Positions 49,741-61,566 of a DNA stretch of 64,000 nucleotides are shown one piece after another (the stretch's first letter is position 1; each line of letters begins with the position of its first letter). The notes below the pieces were generated by a model. The model saw only the letters and a list, made by a program, of their open reading frames with translations. It was not told where the DNA came from and did no database searches. This DNA is from Monilinia fructicola (lineage: Eukaryota; Ascomycota; Leotiomycetes; Helotiales; Sclerotiniaceae), in the NCBI GenBank assembly GCA_008692225.1, contig VICG01000002.1, positions 62,001 to 126,000 of the forward strand. Reading direction: 5' to 3'. The position numbers and the translations under genes are program-made.

Positions 49741-51568
49741 CCCACATCTCGCCACCCCCCCCATTTGGCCAATACATAAAAACATGTATTTTTAACCAAT
49801 ATATAATCTTTTAACATTAATAATTTAATAACCCTTTAATTAATTTTTTTAAAATTTATAAGTTATATTAATTATATTATAATGAAGTTATATATTAAAG
49901 ATTATATTATAATAGCCTTTAAAATGCTTGGAAATGGGGTTAAAATATCAAAAGTCCTTAAAAATTATAATATTCTAAAAAGCACTTTTCGAGAATAAAT
50001 TAAAAAGCATTTATCTCATTAAAAAAATGTTCAAATATAGCAAAAGATAACTTTAATCCAAGAAAAACGTTTAACGAACTGGATATTAGTTTAAAAAAGT
50101 TTTAAAACTAGCTTTATGCATCAATAAATCTATAAAATTAAAAAGCAGATTCTAAGTTTACAAAAAAAAGATCTATTATTTGAAAAAACAATAAATTAAT
50201 AAATTCTTATATAAGAATTCAATTATTAAAACCAAAAGATAATATAGAATCGATTTGGTATAAATTTTAGATATTTTAATTAATCTTATTAAAGAATAAT
50301 TTTAAAAACTTAAATTGCTAGATATTAAAGTTATTAAATCTTAAAATAAATATAATATAAACGAAGCAAGTATTATAAAAGATTAAAGCTTTAATGAATT
50401 AATAATAAAAAGCTTTAATTAACGTTTTATTTAAAAAAAACAATTTGAATTAAAAGTTTAAACCTTTTTTATTAAATACATTTTAGTTATTAGAAAAGCT
50501 TTCAATCTATTTATTATTTATAAAAGCAAAAGTGTTTAATAGTAATAATTTCTTATAGATTTTACTCTATATATTAAATAAAGCTTTATAATCATTAAAA
50601 ATAAATAAATTACAAATTTTATTGTATTGAAATAATTAAAAAAGGTATTTATATTTTTAATAACTCTTTCCAATTTAAATAAAGTTAAATTACTCATTTT
50701 AGATAATTATAAAAATTATAAAATTATAGAATTTATACAATTATACTTCGAAAATAACATATATCTCTTATTCTTATCGCTATATACATTATATATATTA
50801 TAACCATTAAATTTAGCTATATTCTTAAATCTTAAAAACATATATCAATAACATTTCAATAAATTGAATCTTTTAATAGATTCCATATTAATTAGAAAAT
50901 AGAATTTTTTTTTTTGTTATTATTCTATTAGATTAGAAGCATTAATTATTCAAAATATTAAATTTAAATAAAAAGCATTAGATTTATAACCGAAAAATAT
51001 AGTCAAACCTTTTATAAACTAGTTTTTGATTGAAAATAATAACAAAAGGGTTATTAAAAAGATTTTTTTTTTCAAATTATAATCCTAAATTCTAATAGTA
51101 TATAAAATTATCTTTTATTCTATAAAAAATGCTTTAAAAATCGAAGGATATTTAATCATATACGAAATATATAATTTAGAAAAAGAAAATTAATCTTTTA
51201 ATACATCATTTACTTTTTCGAAAGATTTTAAAAGGATTTAATACTAAAAATTATAATATTATACAAGCAAAGCTTTGAATATAACAATTAGAATATAAAA
51301 TAAAACAATTAGCCCTAAGAAAAAAATATAAAGTTAAGATTAATCCGAATTTGAAATTTACAGGGATTAAAGCTATTAAAGAAATACAAATTGTAATTAA
51401 GAATAAATTGATTATTAAAAATAACTTTAATACTATTTTAGAAAATGATTTTTAAAAGAATTATATATAAATAGAATAATTGTTAAGTTATTAATGTTTA
51501 AAAATGGTATATAGTATTTTTTGAAGTTGGCCAAATGAGGGGGGTGGCGAGATGTGGGGTAGGCGACT
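49741..51568 (+). mobile_element. Fot1/pogo-type DNA transposon (Tc1/mariner superfamily), RIP-inactivated
   Basis: Left end AGTCGCCTACCCCACATCTC and inward-read right end are the same, giving inverted repeats of about 43 bases (through CGCCACCCCCC and TTTGGCCAA) with almost no mismatch. A TA lies just outside each end (49739-49740 and 51569-51570). 1828 bp is typical for Fot1-like elements. The interior is strongly AT-rich with many stops. Readable transposase remnants lie at its left part, so the element runs plus strand. It sits 320 bases upstream of a P450 gene. Confidence 0.93.
49882..50175 (+). pseudogene. Transposase N-terminus relic (psq and CENP-B-type helix-turn-helix)
   Basis: In one frame from ATG 49882: KMLGNGVKISKVLKNYNI followed by KSTFRE, a stop, then IKKHLSH, matching the Fot1/pogo psq helix-turn-helix pattern (A..L.nG.sis.AA..Y.ip.STlr.Ri.g..SH). 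From about 50059 it reads EKRLTNWILV, a stop, then KSFKTSFMH, as in the following Tc5/CENP-B DNA-binding domain (E..L..WIl.q...g...). Stops stand where Gln is expected, which fits CAA-to-TAA RIP changes. The catalytic DDE/D core further right is unreadable. Confidence 0.7.
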
Positions 51569-51891
51569 TATTGCATTGGATCGATATTAATGCGGTGCAA
51601 GCTATTCTGAACAACCCACAGAAGCTGAACAATAGTGCAGCTAGCCAGCTAGCTCACAAACAATTGCAACCACTCTCTGCATTCAAAGTCGCATGGAGTC
51701 ATGCAATGAATGTATCGGAAAAGACTTCCGTGAATACTTCGAAAGATTTGATTCGCTGACGCTATGCCTATAATGGGAAAGGAGAAGATAATGGAGATAC
51801 CCATGGACAGCTGAGTACTTATACTCTACCTCCATTCTCTGCTCCCGAGACAAGGTTGAATTTCTTGTCTACTTCCAGCGAATCGGTCGAA

Positions 51892-53642
51892 ATGGGACTG
51901 CTCACGGTGTTATCAGAGTTACTATCTCAAATTGACCTCTTTCTGTGCCTTTATGGGCTTGTTGGCTACACTCTCACTTTAGTCATCTACAGACTATATT
52001 TCAGTCCTCTATCTTCCTTCCCTGGTCCAAAATTGACAGCCGCAACTGAATGGTACGAAATATACTACCAGCTGGTAAAGGGTGGACAGTTCTTTCGGAA
52101 ACTCCCTGAATGGCACGAGAGATATGGTTAGTCAGTCCCGCGGCTGAATATTCATCACATACTAAAGATCATTAAGGTCCTATTGTCCGCATAAACCCCA
52201 CCGAACTTCATATCAGCGACCCGGAATTCTATGACACAATATACACTACCGACAGACGCGATAAGCTTCCCCTTCATTCCTCGTTACCTACCGTTCCGTC
52301 TTCCGGTCAATCTACAATAGATCACTTCCTTCATCGAAAACGACGTGCGGCTCTTAATCCCTTTTTCTCCAAACCCAATATTCAGAAATTTGTGCCGTTC
52401 ATACAATCTCGTGTCGATATACTGATCAATCGAATTAACAATGAGTACAAAGGTACCGGTAAGGTTCTTAATCTTGGAGATGTGTTCTCGTGTTATACGA
52501 CGGATGTGGTGATGGAATGTAGTTTCGGTACAAATTATGGATTCTGTGAAAGAGAGCAATTTACATCGGATTTTATGGTCGCTGTGGCTGGCTTGCTAAA
52601 TGTCATGCACTGGACAGAAAGTTTTCCATCCTTGGCGTGGATTATGAACTTGGTCCTTGCTTTGCCGCATGGAGTTCTCAAGAAGATTGCGCCAGAGAAG
52701 TGGAGGCCAATTTTGGATTGGTTAGAGGTAATATTCATGCCACAATATCCGGAATTGATTGATAATTATGTGAAATAGGATCTAAGAATTGAATTAAGGG
52801 CAGTAATGTATGGAACGAAGGAGAAGGATGATACTCCACGATCAACCATATTCCACGAGATTATGAAATCCGATCTTCCTCCTGAAGAGAAAACAGAACA
52901 CAGGCTTCACGAGGAAGCACAAGTTGTTGTTGGCGCTGGAGTAGAGACGACAAAGTGGACATTAACGGTCGCTATGTTTCATCTCATTTCCAAACCGGAG
53001 CTTCTATCTAGGCTGAGAGCAGAGATCCTCACAGTCTTTCCAGATCCATCCTCTCCGCCTTCGCTAGCGACACTTGAGAAACTGCCATATTTGACCGCAG
53101 TTGGACAAGAAGGTAACTATCAAATGAAGTCTCGTAAGTATCATACCTATTATCTAACACAACCGGGGTAAATAGCAATTCGTCTTTCCATGGGACCAGT
53201 TCAACACCTTCCACGCCTAGCACACAACCCTCTACCATATACAGATCCAAAAACAGGGCGTACCTACATAATACCAGCCGGCACTCCGTTATCATGTGCC
53301 ACGCCAATCATTCATCATAACGAATTAATTTTTCCATCGTCTCATTCTTTTATCCCAGAACGATGGCTTCCGGACCCAATTACTGGTTTACCACCCAGAG
53401 TTAAAATCCCATCTGGCGAAGAAAAGCCACTGTCAAAGTATCTAGTCAGTTTTTCCAAAGGCAGCAGACAATGTTTAGGGATGAATTTGGCCTATGCAGA
53501 GCTATATATTGCACTAGCGAGCTTCGTAAGAAAATGCGAATTCGAGCTGTGGGAAACAAACCACGAAGCTGTGGAATTGTGGGCAGAATATGTCATTAAC
53601 GTTCCGAAACCAGGGACTGGAGTGAGAGTGAAAGTTCTCTGA
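51892..53642 (+). CDS. Cytochrome P450 monooxygenase with an in-frame TAG
   Basis: 545 residues from three exons, with introns 52127-52176 and 53113-53175. The exon sum of 1638 is a multiple of three. N-terminal membrane anchor (about residues 10-33), FPGPK hinge, helix-[10 protein letters not shown] (AGxET), ExxR as EAIR across the second intron, FIPERW and haem loop [11 protein letters not shown]. The layout is like fungal P450s labelled trichodiene-oxygenase-like; substrate unknown. Codon 279 is TAG (52776-52778), between DNYVK and DLRIELR, where related proteins read through, commonly with Gln; no intron can remove it. The gene would then make a truncated, haem-less product. CAG to TAG is the RIP-type change. 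ATG 51892 is the first in frame. Confidence 0.8.
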
Positions 53643-54593
53643 TGATATGAAAGACGATACTGAGTTACAGAAATGCGAAGTACTTAAAAGGTTATGGTCG
53701 CAATGGATAAAGTTTCCTTGCACCAATTTACCACTGAGCGAGAAATTCCGAAAGACCATCATCCTAGCTTCAAAGATACGAATTTCGCAATTTAAATCCC
53801 GACGTGCCGTGTTACATATGTTCAAAGACATCCATGGATGTTATCTGTGCGCTCGGATTCTGTCTGTTCATGTACTTCGTATTTAGATTCGAAGACTGTT
53901 GATGGTTATACAGCGCCGCGCTACGGAAGACATGGGTGTGCCGGACCTCCTTGTCTGGTGTGTTCTCTCATCAGGTAAAAATAATTTGTGGTAGATTAGA
54001 ATCAAATTGAAGAGATCTTGAAGAATACCTCCAAAATTCTATCAATCCGTATCAAACAATTCACGTCAAAATAAGAAGCGATCCAAATCCTTGATCAGCT
54101 TTCCAAAAATATTTCTCCAAGACCAGACCAGGTGGACTAGAACTAAGGTTAAGCGACATCTACACCAAAACAGGGATTGGAACTAGATCTAGAACTCCCA
54201 GCCGTCGATCTCCCGCCTTACAGTACTGTACTGTACAGTAAAAGTAAGGTCTCGGCCGTGAAGATCCACTTCAGCTCAGCATTTGTACCTCTCATTCTCT
54301 AGCTTATCTCTCCTTCTGAGAACCAATCTAGATGAAAAGGAAAGGTCTAAATAATAGCTATGCTGCACATCAGCTTTGCTTTAATATGTTTTCTGTCGTG
54401 TGTCCTTGATCAAGCATCTTTCCTCTAACCTTAGTGAATTGTATAACTTTCTCCACCATCGTCGCTGTCCGTTCGCTATTGTGACATCATCGCGTGTTCC
54501 CTTTTTGTATGTACACTTGCGGAAAGAACAGAAAAGAACAGAAGAGCAAAGAAAACAATCATTCCGAATCTCACGATAAGACACATCGACACA
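53643..54593. other. Intergenic, no gene seen
   Basis: Contains TACTGTACTGTACAGTA near 54224-54240. The last 150 bases are the probable promoter/leader of the WSC gene. Confidence 0.5.
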
Positions 54594-55250
54594 ATGGCGC
54601 AAATCTCCTTCCTAATTGCAATCGCGCTCTCTTTCCTCTCCCTCTCTCCACTCACATACGCCCAAAGCACCACGCCCGCCACCGCCACCGCCACCACAGC
54701 GGCAGCAGCCATCGTCCCCCACGCATCCTCGTACACATACTTCGGCTGCTACAACGAAACCAGCAACACGAACCGGACCGGCGGACTGAGAGCGCTCAAC
54801 GGCGGCGTCAACGAAGCCCTCGATGTCATGACGGTGCCGTTATGCATGGCGTTCTGCAAATCAAATGGTTACGCGTATGCCGGGATTGAATATACTCGGT
54901 TCGTGCCCCTCATTCCATTCACCGTAGATTTCACAAGCGTCGCTTGGATGCCCCACCAGATGCACCGAACGCCTCGGGATGCTCGGTCGGAAGCCTAACG
55001 TGCCAGCAGGGAATGCTATTGTGCGCAATATCTCTCGGCGCTCGCCGCTAAGGTGGCGGATTCGAATTGCGATCTCCCGTGCAAAGGTAACTCGAGTCAG
55101 ATCTGTGGTGGTTCGTGGACGTTGTCGGTTTATTTGCAGGATGGTAGCAAGAAGGGGGGTGCGAGTGGGGGGAGGAGGCATCTGGGCGGGGAATGGGCGG
55201 TGCTGCTGGGGCTGGGGGTGGTGTTTGGAGGGTTTGCGGGGCTGTGGTAG
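54594..55250 (+). CDS. WSC-domain cell-surface protein
   Basis: 181 residues. Signal peptide at residues 1-23, then a Thr/Ala-rich stretch likely O-mannosylated, then one WSC domain: YFGCYNE, LCMAFCKSNGYAYAGIEY, ECYCAQYL, DSNCDLPCKGNSSQICGG and LSVYLQ, with the eight cysteines of the fold in place. The C-terminus (EWAVLLGLGVVFGGFAGLW) is hydrophobic and ends the protein, suggesting a GPI anchor. WSC domains bind cell-wall polysaccharide; members act as wall sensors or carbohydrate-binding proteins. Intron 54899-55009 (111 bases, donor GTTCGT) joins YTR to ECYC in frame. There is no cytoplasmic tail, so it is not a classical Wsc sensor. Confidence 0.87.
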
Positions 55251-56141
55251 AGGGAGGGCTGAGGAATAAATGAGATGGAGATGGAGATGGAGATTGTGGC
55301 TGATGTCGGGGTTGGGATTGCGGTTGGGATGCCAATATGACAATGGGACAATAGGTAGAATCAGGTGTTAATTTGGATAATGTAATCTTACTATGATGGG
55401 AATGGTATGTATGTTTCCGGAGACTTGTGTGAGGAAAGTGAGATGCCGATGGGGTTTGGATACTCTGAGACGATGGGCGCTCTGATTCTCGACGGCGCTC
55501 TGTTGTAGAGCAAATGGTTTGTAATGCTCAGATAGTTAATAATCTAGTATTGATACATAATCAACACCATATGGCAACTCGAGATATCACTTATCAAGTT
55601 GTTGGTATCAATGAGAGAAGATGAAATTTATGGTGTCCGGAACGGGATTTATTGAGATCGATTAATTACTTCAGAATTATAGAAGTTTGCATTTGGGCCT
55701 TCCCTTGATTGCCTTTTTCACCCCATGGAAGATTCAGGCATATGTGAATTGTGTGTATCAATTGTGGTGCGAACATTGGAGCATTGGTCATATATTTCGG
55801 TGGATTGCAGACATTGAAAAGGTTTGGTTAATGGGCAACGATTGAAAGGCGGGTATAGACCTACCCAAACCCCTTGGTGATGGCCTCAGTTGAGTTGACT
55901 GTCGATTCATATACTTCAATTGCATTTCAACATCTGGCATATTGAAGCTGTAGATTATCTGGACGCTAACGTATTCTTATCCACTTACACATCCATAGCC
56001 ACACGAGGATAGACGATTTCATAATTTCAATTTGATTGGGTTTCATGTACAAAATTAGTATACGCAACATTGCGCTTAACATCGAGGGCATTTTATATAA
56101 AGGTGGCTCTCAAAGTCTATGACAACATTGGCTGTTTTGCC
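55251..56141. other. Intergenic, between convergent genes
   Basis: A GGAGAT repeat at 55275-55295, otherwise nothing seen. Confidence 0.5.
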
Positions 56142-58503
56142 TTATCTCTTCGCTCCCCAGCTACCTACAATAGCCATAGCTTTCTGGTCTCCATTCTCAA
56201 CCCGCCCATCGTCAAGCACACCAGCCAAGCATTTCCAGGGATCTCTACCGCCACCCCATTTCAGAACCTCTTCTTTCATCTTCTCACCGTTGTCTCTGTG
56301 GACACCACCACCGCCTTCTCCACCTCGGAATACAACTTGCCAAATTCTCCTCGCCAGAACCTTATCAAACAGATAACTGTAGTAAGTACTGCCATATCCA
56401 AACAGGTGCCCAAAGAACCCTTGCCAACATGTTCCAGGAGGATCAATAGGTAGAGCACCGTGTTCACGCTGCAAAGAATGGTATATCTCTGTTGAGTTGA
56501 AAGTTGGAGATAGTGGGAGGTCAGAATGATAAGCCAAGTCGAGCATAGAGAGAATTATCTGGTTTTCTGTATCAGATCCCTCGAAACGCTTGTCTAATGC
56601 CAGCTTTTCGGCCACCATCTCATATGGGAGGGCTTGGTCAGTTTCATAATGGCGCGCGAACAAAGAGAGTACAGATGGGTCTGCTGCGAAGTGTTCCATA
56701 AGGACTGAAGGCAACTCTGCAAAGTCGGTCGCACAACGTGTCCCTGAAACGTTCTGCATCGACGTTCGCCCAAGAATGGAATGAATGGCATGGCCCATTT
56801 TCATGGAAGAGCGTCTGTACCTCATTGAAACTGAGAAGTGCGGGGCGAGAAGACTTTCCGGACATGGTAACAAAGTCACAGATGAGAGCTATGGTCGGCA
56901 ATTGCTTCAAAACCCCCGAAGCTCTTGAGGTAGCCATACCATCGTTCGCAGCTTCTTCATCGGTCTTGAATAGGCCGTCTTGTTAATAATGTCGAAGCCT
57001 CTTCAAGCTCCGGAATTGTAATTTCTCGAGAACAGCGAAGCGTAAAATGAGCAGGATTTGGAGACTTTCCGGGGCGGGAAAACAGATCACAATATAGTAC
57101 AGCAACATGCCCATCAGTTTCAGAGATTACATCTAATCTTCGAACATCTGAGTTCCATGTTTCTCCTGGCATTGTCTCATGGGGTGCAAGTCTGACCCCA
57201 TATAGACGTGTGAATAGCCTAGAGAGTCCTTGCATGACCGTACCAAGCGAGAAGTATGCTGAAAGAAAATCGGAATTGCGAGAGTGCGAACGAATAGAAC
57301 CCAAAATTTGTGTCATGTAATAATCTTTATCCCATGGTTGTAAACCGGTGGACGATGCATTGGAATTCGACAATTTGGCCGTAAGGAGCTCGGAAACTTC
57401 TCCTTTGACAATTTGATTATTGTCTTTTGCCAGTGCCTGTAAGAATTGAGACACGGATGCTGGGCTTTTGGCCATTTTATCTCCCAAAGCTAGATGAGAA
57501 TAACTTTCGTACCTGGAGAGCTTGGCAAGCTCTGCTCTTTTGCACAGCAGCTCCTCGAGCTTATGTACTGTATTGCTTGAAGCTGTGCGAGTGGCCATGA
57601 AAATTTCTTTTCTAACTTCTTCATTTTGAACTGTTCTTATAGCCGCTGCAGCTACACCTCCAGTTGTTGGTAATCTAGTTTGTCCCCATGTGGTATAGTC
57701 CCTTACAAGAGTTGGATCCATGCCTTTCAGCTTACTACTCTGAAAAGTCAAGTAGGGTTTCGCAGGTGTCATATAGTCAACAAATTCAGGACCAATTTCA
57801 CTGATTTTCCTGTGAGAGAGCTACAAACTTTTCTCGCTGGGTACGAGGCAGGTCAATGGCCGATTTTGCAAAATCTTTCTTCAGAATGTCTGCGACTACC
57901 ACTTCTTCCTCCGTCCAACCTGCGACAATCTCTGGTGTCCTCATGGCTACCTCGAGTTGTTTGTCCAATCCAGTAGTCGTATTCAAAATGTTCATATATT
58001 CAAACATCTTTGCGTAGGCTCTCGACGCAGCTGCTTGTATGGCTGCATTTGGATGGGTGGCTCGAACGAAATCTGACAAATCAATGACCCGGCACAACAG
58101 ATCACTGAGTCGATCCAAGTCTCTGGCAACATGTCTATATTCTTCGACTGTCGAGGCCCTCAAAACTTTATCTACAATTCTTTGTGCCTTTCGCAGACTC
58201 GTGTTCGCAAAAAACCTCAAATCCTTTGGGGTTGACGAGGTAACGATTCTGAAAAAGTCCTACAGCTGGACTATTGTAGCTTTGTTTTGAGGATTGAGAG
58301 AATTCCGCCCAGAAATTCGGGGAATCAAAGATCTTCCGTAAAGTTCTATCATCATGGTTTGCGCCTGGGGCAGAATTGTCGACAGGAACCGGCCGAGGTT
58401 CACTATATTGTGTAGAAGCAGTCGCAAGCCCTTGACGAGATTGGATCTGCCTCTTGACACACCGAGAGCATACCCATGGCCTGGACGTGGCTGTTTTCAA
58501 CAT
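56142..58503 (-). CDS. OCT1: Mitochondrial intermediate peptidase (M3 metallopeptidase), four frame breaks
   Basis: About 785 residues when joined, the usual length; no intron. It removes the octapeptide left after MPP cleavage from imported matrix proteins. Start at 58503: [19 protein letters not shown], a basic mitochondrial presequence. Then the all-helical N-domain ([35 protein letters not shown]), [12 protein letters not shown], and the catalytic part with [28 protein letters not shown] and [12 protein letters not shown] (zinc-binding Glu). Frame breaks, each one base too many: T6 at 58209-58214, A4 at 57805-57808, about 56983, and A4 at 56798-56801, which splits the HEXXH motif. Removing four bases gives 2358, divisible by three. 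Four independent homopolymer breaks in one housekeeping gene point to assembly error. Confidence 0.9.
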
Positions 58504-58743
58504 ACTCCAGCGAGCGTTCGACCGAACTGTCAATGAATTGAAAGTTAGTGATTGACAGACGATAACATCAATGCGGAGAATATGAGGTTTTGTTTTCATA
58601 ATTTATGCAGTTTTTGGCAATGAAAATAATTACGTCAGCAAAATTGCATAAAAAAACATACTGACGGAAGCTAACGAAGCTTTAACCTCAGCGGAACTCG
58701 ACCCCAATATCCATCAATTGTATACGATCAGTTCAATTGAACA
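58504..58743. promoter_or_regulatory. Short divergent promoter of OCT1 and the MICOS gene
   Basis: Only 240 bases separate the two start codons of two mitochondrial genes on opposite strands; it must hold both core promoters. No specific site is assigned. Confidence 0.55.
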
Positions 58744-59604
58744 ATGGCCTCTAGAGTTTTACTGCGCCAGGTCAGTTAATTCAAGCCTGAAAAAGTATAT
58801 TGAGCTAACATCATGAAGCGCATTGCGCCTGTAGCAACTGGCGCAGCCTTAATCGGAATGGCTCTATACCCACAAAGACCATTACATGCCGAAGCACCAG
58901 ATAGCACCGATGTACGCAGCAGTGCCTACACCTTTTCTCGTTTCTATCACTAACTAGAGCGACTTCTGCAGGACAGAAAGCCTATTTATGATGACGTAGA
59001 GGATCTCCCTCCACCATCCACTCCAACTCTCCCATCATCCAGATCCAGAAGCCCCGCGTCCGAGGAAATATCAAGGAAACCTAGAGGTCCAACACCTACC
59101 GACAGACTCGCTGTACAAATAGGAAAGAGCCGCCTGTTCCTCTACGCACACGTTGTTGCAGCCGAGAACAAACTGAATTCTATTATGGATTCTGCTCTTA
59201 ACCTGGAAACCAGCTTCACATCCACGATTGCATCGCTTGCACCGTCTCAACAATCTGGGGAGAAGCTAATGCCAGGCGCTATCTACGTCTTGGTTGCCGC
59301 TATGACAGGCTCAATAATATCCCGGAATAGAAACATCGCATTGAGGGCTGCTGTACCTTTTGCAGTCGGAATTGGAGCAGGATGGGCCGTTCTACCCGTA
59401 ACAATGAGAAATGTGGCCAATTTGGCATGGGAATACGAGAGGAGATTTCCTGTGATTGCAGACTCACACATCAGAACAAGGGAGGGTGTTGAAAAGGCAT
59501 GGAGAATGGCGAGGGTGCATTCAAAGCAGGCCGTTGCAATAGTGGATGAGAAGATCGCTGAAGGGAGAGAGAAAGTAGAGGACTGGGTCAAGAAAGGAAA
59601 ATGA
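58744..59604 (+). CDS. MICOS complex subunit, apolipoprotein O family (MIC26/MIC27-like)
   Basis: 250 residues from three exons; introns 58771-58818 and 58912-58971 keep frame. MICOS shapes crista junctions in the mitochondrial inner membrane. The N-terminus MASRVLLRQRIAPVATGAA is a basic, amphipathic presequence with a first hydrophobic patch. A Pro/Ser-rich segment follows (PPPSTPTLPSSRSRS), then the ApoO region RLFLYAHVVAAENKLNSIM, two membrane segments (IYVLVAAMTGSIISR and AVPFAVGIGAGWAVLP) and a helical tail ending EKVEDWVKKGK. The 27-base first exon is tiny but its splice sites are good. Identification rests on the ApoO pattern; whether it is Mic26 or Mic27 cannot be said. Confidence 0.83.
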
Positions 59605-60209
59605 ACGAGCCGACTGCTATTGTAAGATTGTTTCAGAGTTGAAAACAGCAAAGGCCTCAGCGACCTTGTACAAAATAACTAATAGAAGTTTCATTCTATG
59701 CTACAACTCATATTTTGCTCCAGTCTCTTTGGCTGTGGTGCCGTATTCGAGATGCTTGTTTCCTGAAGAGTGCAGGGAAACCTTTAATCCTACTTTTGAA
59801 ATAGGTTTCTGTGAATTCATCAATATGAAATTGCTCAAAGTCGATCAACTACAATATTTCGTTTCGTGAGTGCTGCATGACGATCCCCGCATGCAACTCT
59901 AATACCGTGGGAATTTGATGAAGCCTAAGCTGTATGACCAAGTAATCTCTTGAAGTGACGATATTCTGGCCTCATAAAGACAAGATTATTAGAAGGTTTG
60001 TAGATACATTGTCAAGGGACCTCGCAGAGGTGTAAGTGAGGTAAAGCTTTTGGGTAGCGTCCGCCAAGAATACTTTATCTCGTAGAGAGCTTATATAATA
60101 TTATCACGTGAATACCCCACCAAAACTATCCCCTCCAAAGATGAGTCAAATGTATCCCCTTCTTAAGTTCACCGTCTTGGTGCATTGAATATAACAACAA
60201 CATCAAAAT
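59605..60209. other. Intergenic, promoter of tyrosyl-tRNA synthetase
   Basis: No gene seen. Confidence 0.5.
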
Positions 60210-61566
60210 ATGGCTTCCGATTTGAACCCAGAGGAGTCTATTGCTCTCATCAAGGCAAACCTTGCCGAAGTTCTTGACCCAGAAATTATAGACAATGTTA
60301 TTCTCCAGGAGAAGCGTCCTCTCAAGGTTTACTGGGGAACTGCAACCACTGGCAGACCTCATTGTGGATACTTTGTGCCTATGATCAAGATCGCTGAGCT
60401 GCTGAGGGCAGGTTGCACGGTCAAGGTTCTTCTCGCAGATATTCACGGTTACCTGGACAATATGAAAGCACCTCTCGAACTCGTCGAATACCGCGCCAAG
60501 TACTACGAATTTGTTATCAAATCGGCTTTGAGAGCAGTTGGCGTTGACCTGAGTCGATTAGAATTTGTGCTAGGAAGCTCTTACCAACTTGGCAAGGAAT
60601 ACACAATGGACCGCTTCAAGTTAGAAGGTATCACCAGAATTAATGTTGCCCAGAGGGCCGGTGCCGAAGTTGTGAAGCAGACGGATGACCCGACACTCGG
60701 TGGATTAATCTACCCTCTCATGCAGGCCTTGGACGAACAATACCTCGATGTTGATGCGCAATTTGGCGGTTTGGACCAGAGGAAGATCTTCACTTTCGCA
60801 AAGGAAAATCTGCCAAAGATAAATTATAAAGTCCGGGCACATTTGATGAACACAATGGTTCCTGGTCTAGGAGAGGCTGCAAAAATGAGTGCTAGTGATG
60901 CAGACTCGAAAATTGATCTCTTAGACGGACCTGAAGCTGTCGAGAAGAAACTGAAAAAGGCGAAGTGTGTGCCAAAGGAAGTTGAGGGTAATGGTGTCAT
61001 CGCTTTCGTAGAACATGTTATCTTCCGCGCTCTTGCTCTAAAGAACGCAGGTAATTCGAAATTCGTCGTCCAGAGGAAAGATCAGGACCCACTGGTTTAT
61101 GAATCTGTGGATAAGTTAAAGGAAGATTACACGGCAGATATCGTGAGTCGTCTATGGTGCATGAACTTCGTTATCAGTTACTGACATCCATCATAGCTCA
61201 CCCCTCAACTTCTTAAACAAAGTCTCACTGTCCATCTAAACGAAATTTTAAAGCCAATTAGAGAAGAGTTCACGGGATCAAAAGAGTGGCAAGAAATCGA
61301 AGTACAAGCTTATCCATCAGAAACAGGTTTGTTATGTTCCACTGGTCACCTTCTTCCTTGAGGCTGATTATATGCCAGGTCCAGTAAAGGTTAAAAAGGT
61401 CAAGAAAGAAATTGACCCAGCAAGAAAGGCTGCGGCATTGGCAGCAAGGAAAAACGTTGTCGCGAAGCCGGATGGGCACGTTGAAGGAAAAGATGCCGAA
61501 AAGGTTACCGTTGGTTCCAGCACAGAGGAAACATTAGAGAAGTTGAAGATTGCTTCGGAGTCATAA
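60210..61566 (+). CDS. TYS1: Tyrosyl-tRNA synthetase, cytosolic
   Basis: 416 residues from three exons (introns 61143-61196 and 61327-61378; sum 1251, divisible by three). Class Ic synthetase that charges tRNA-Tyr. The HIGH-type signature is TTGRPHCGYF (residues 47-55); LLADIHGYLDN, the Tyr-binding region GSSYQLGKEYTMD, IYPLMQALDEQYLDVDAQFGGLDQRK and the KMSKS-type loop KMSASDADSKID (about 226) are all present. The C-terminal lysine-rich tail (KVKKVKKEIDPARKAAAL) is typical of the eukaryotic enzyme. The gene is intact, unlike several neighbours. Confidence 0.95.

Noticed and set aside
49882..51450. Reading the full transposase including its catalytic triad
   Set aside because: Beyond the helix-turn-helix region, stops and A/T drift make any assignment guesswork.
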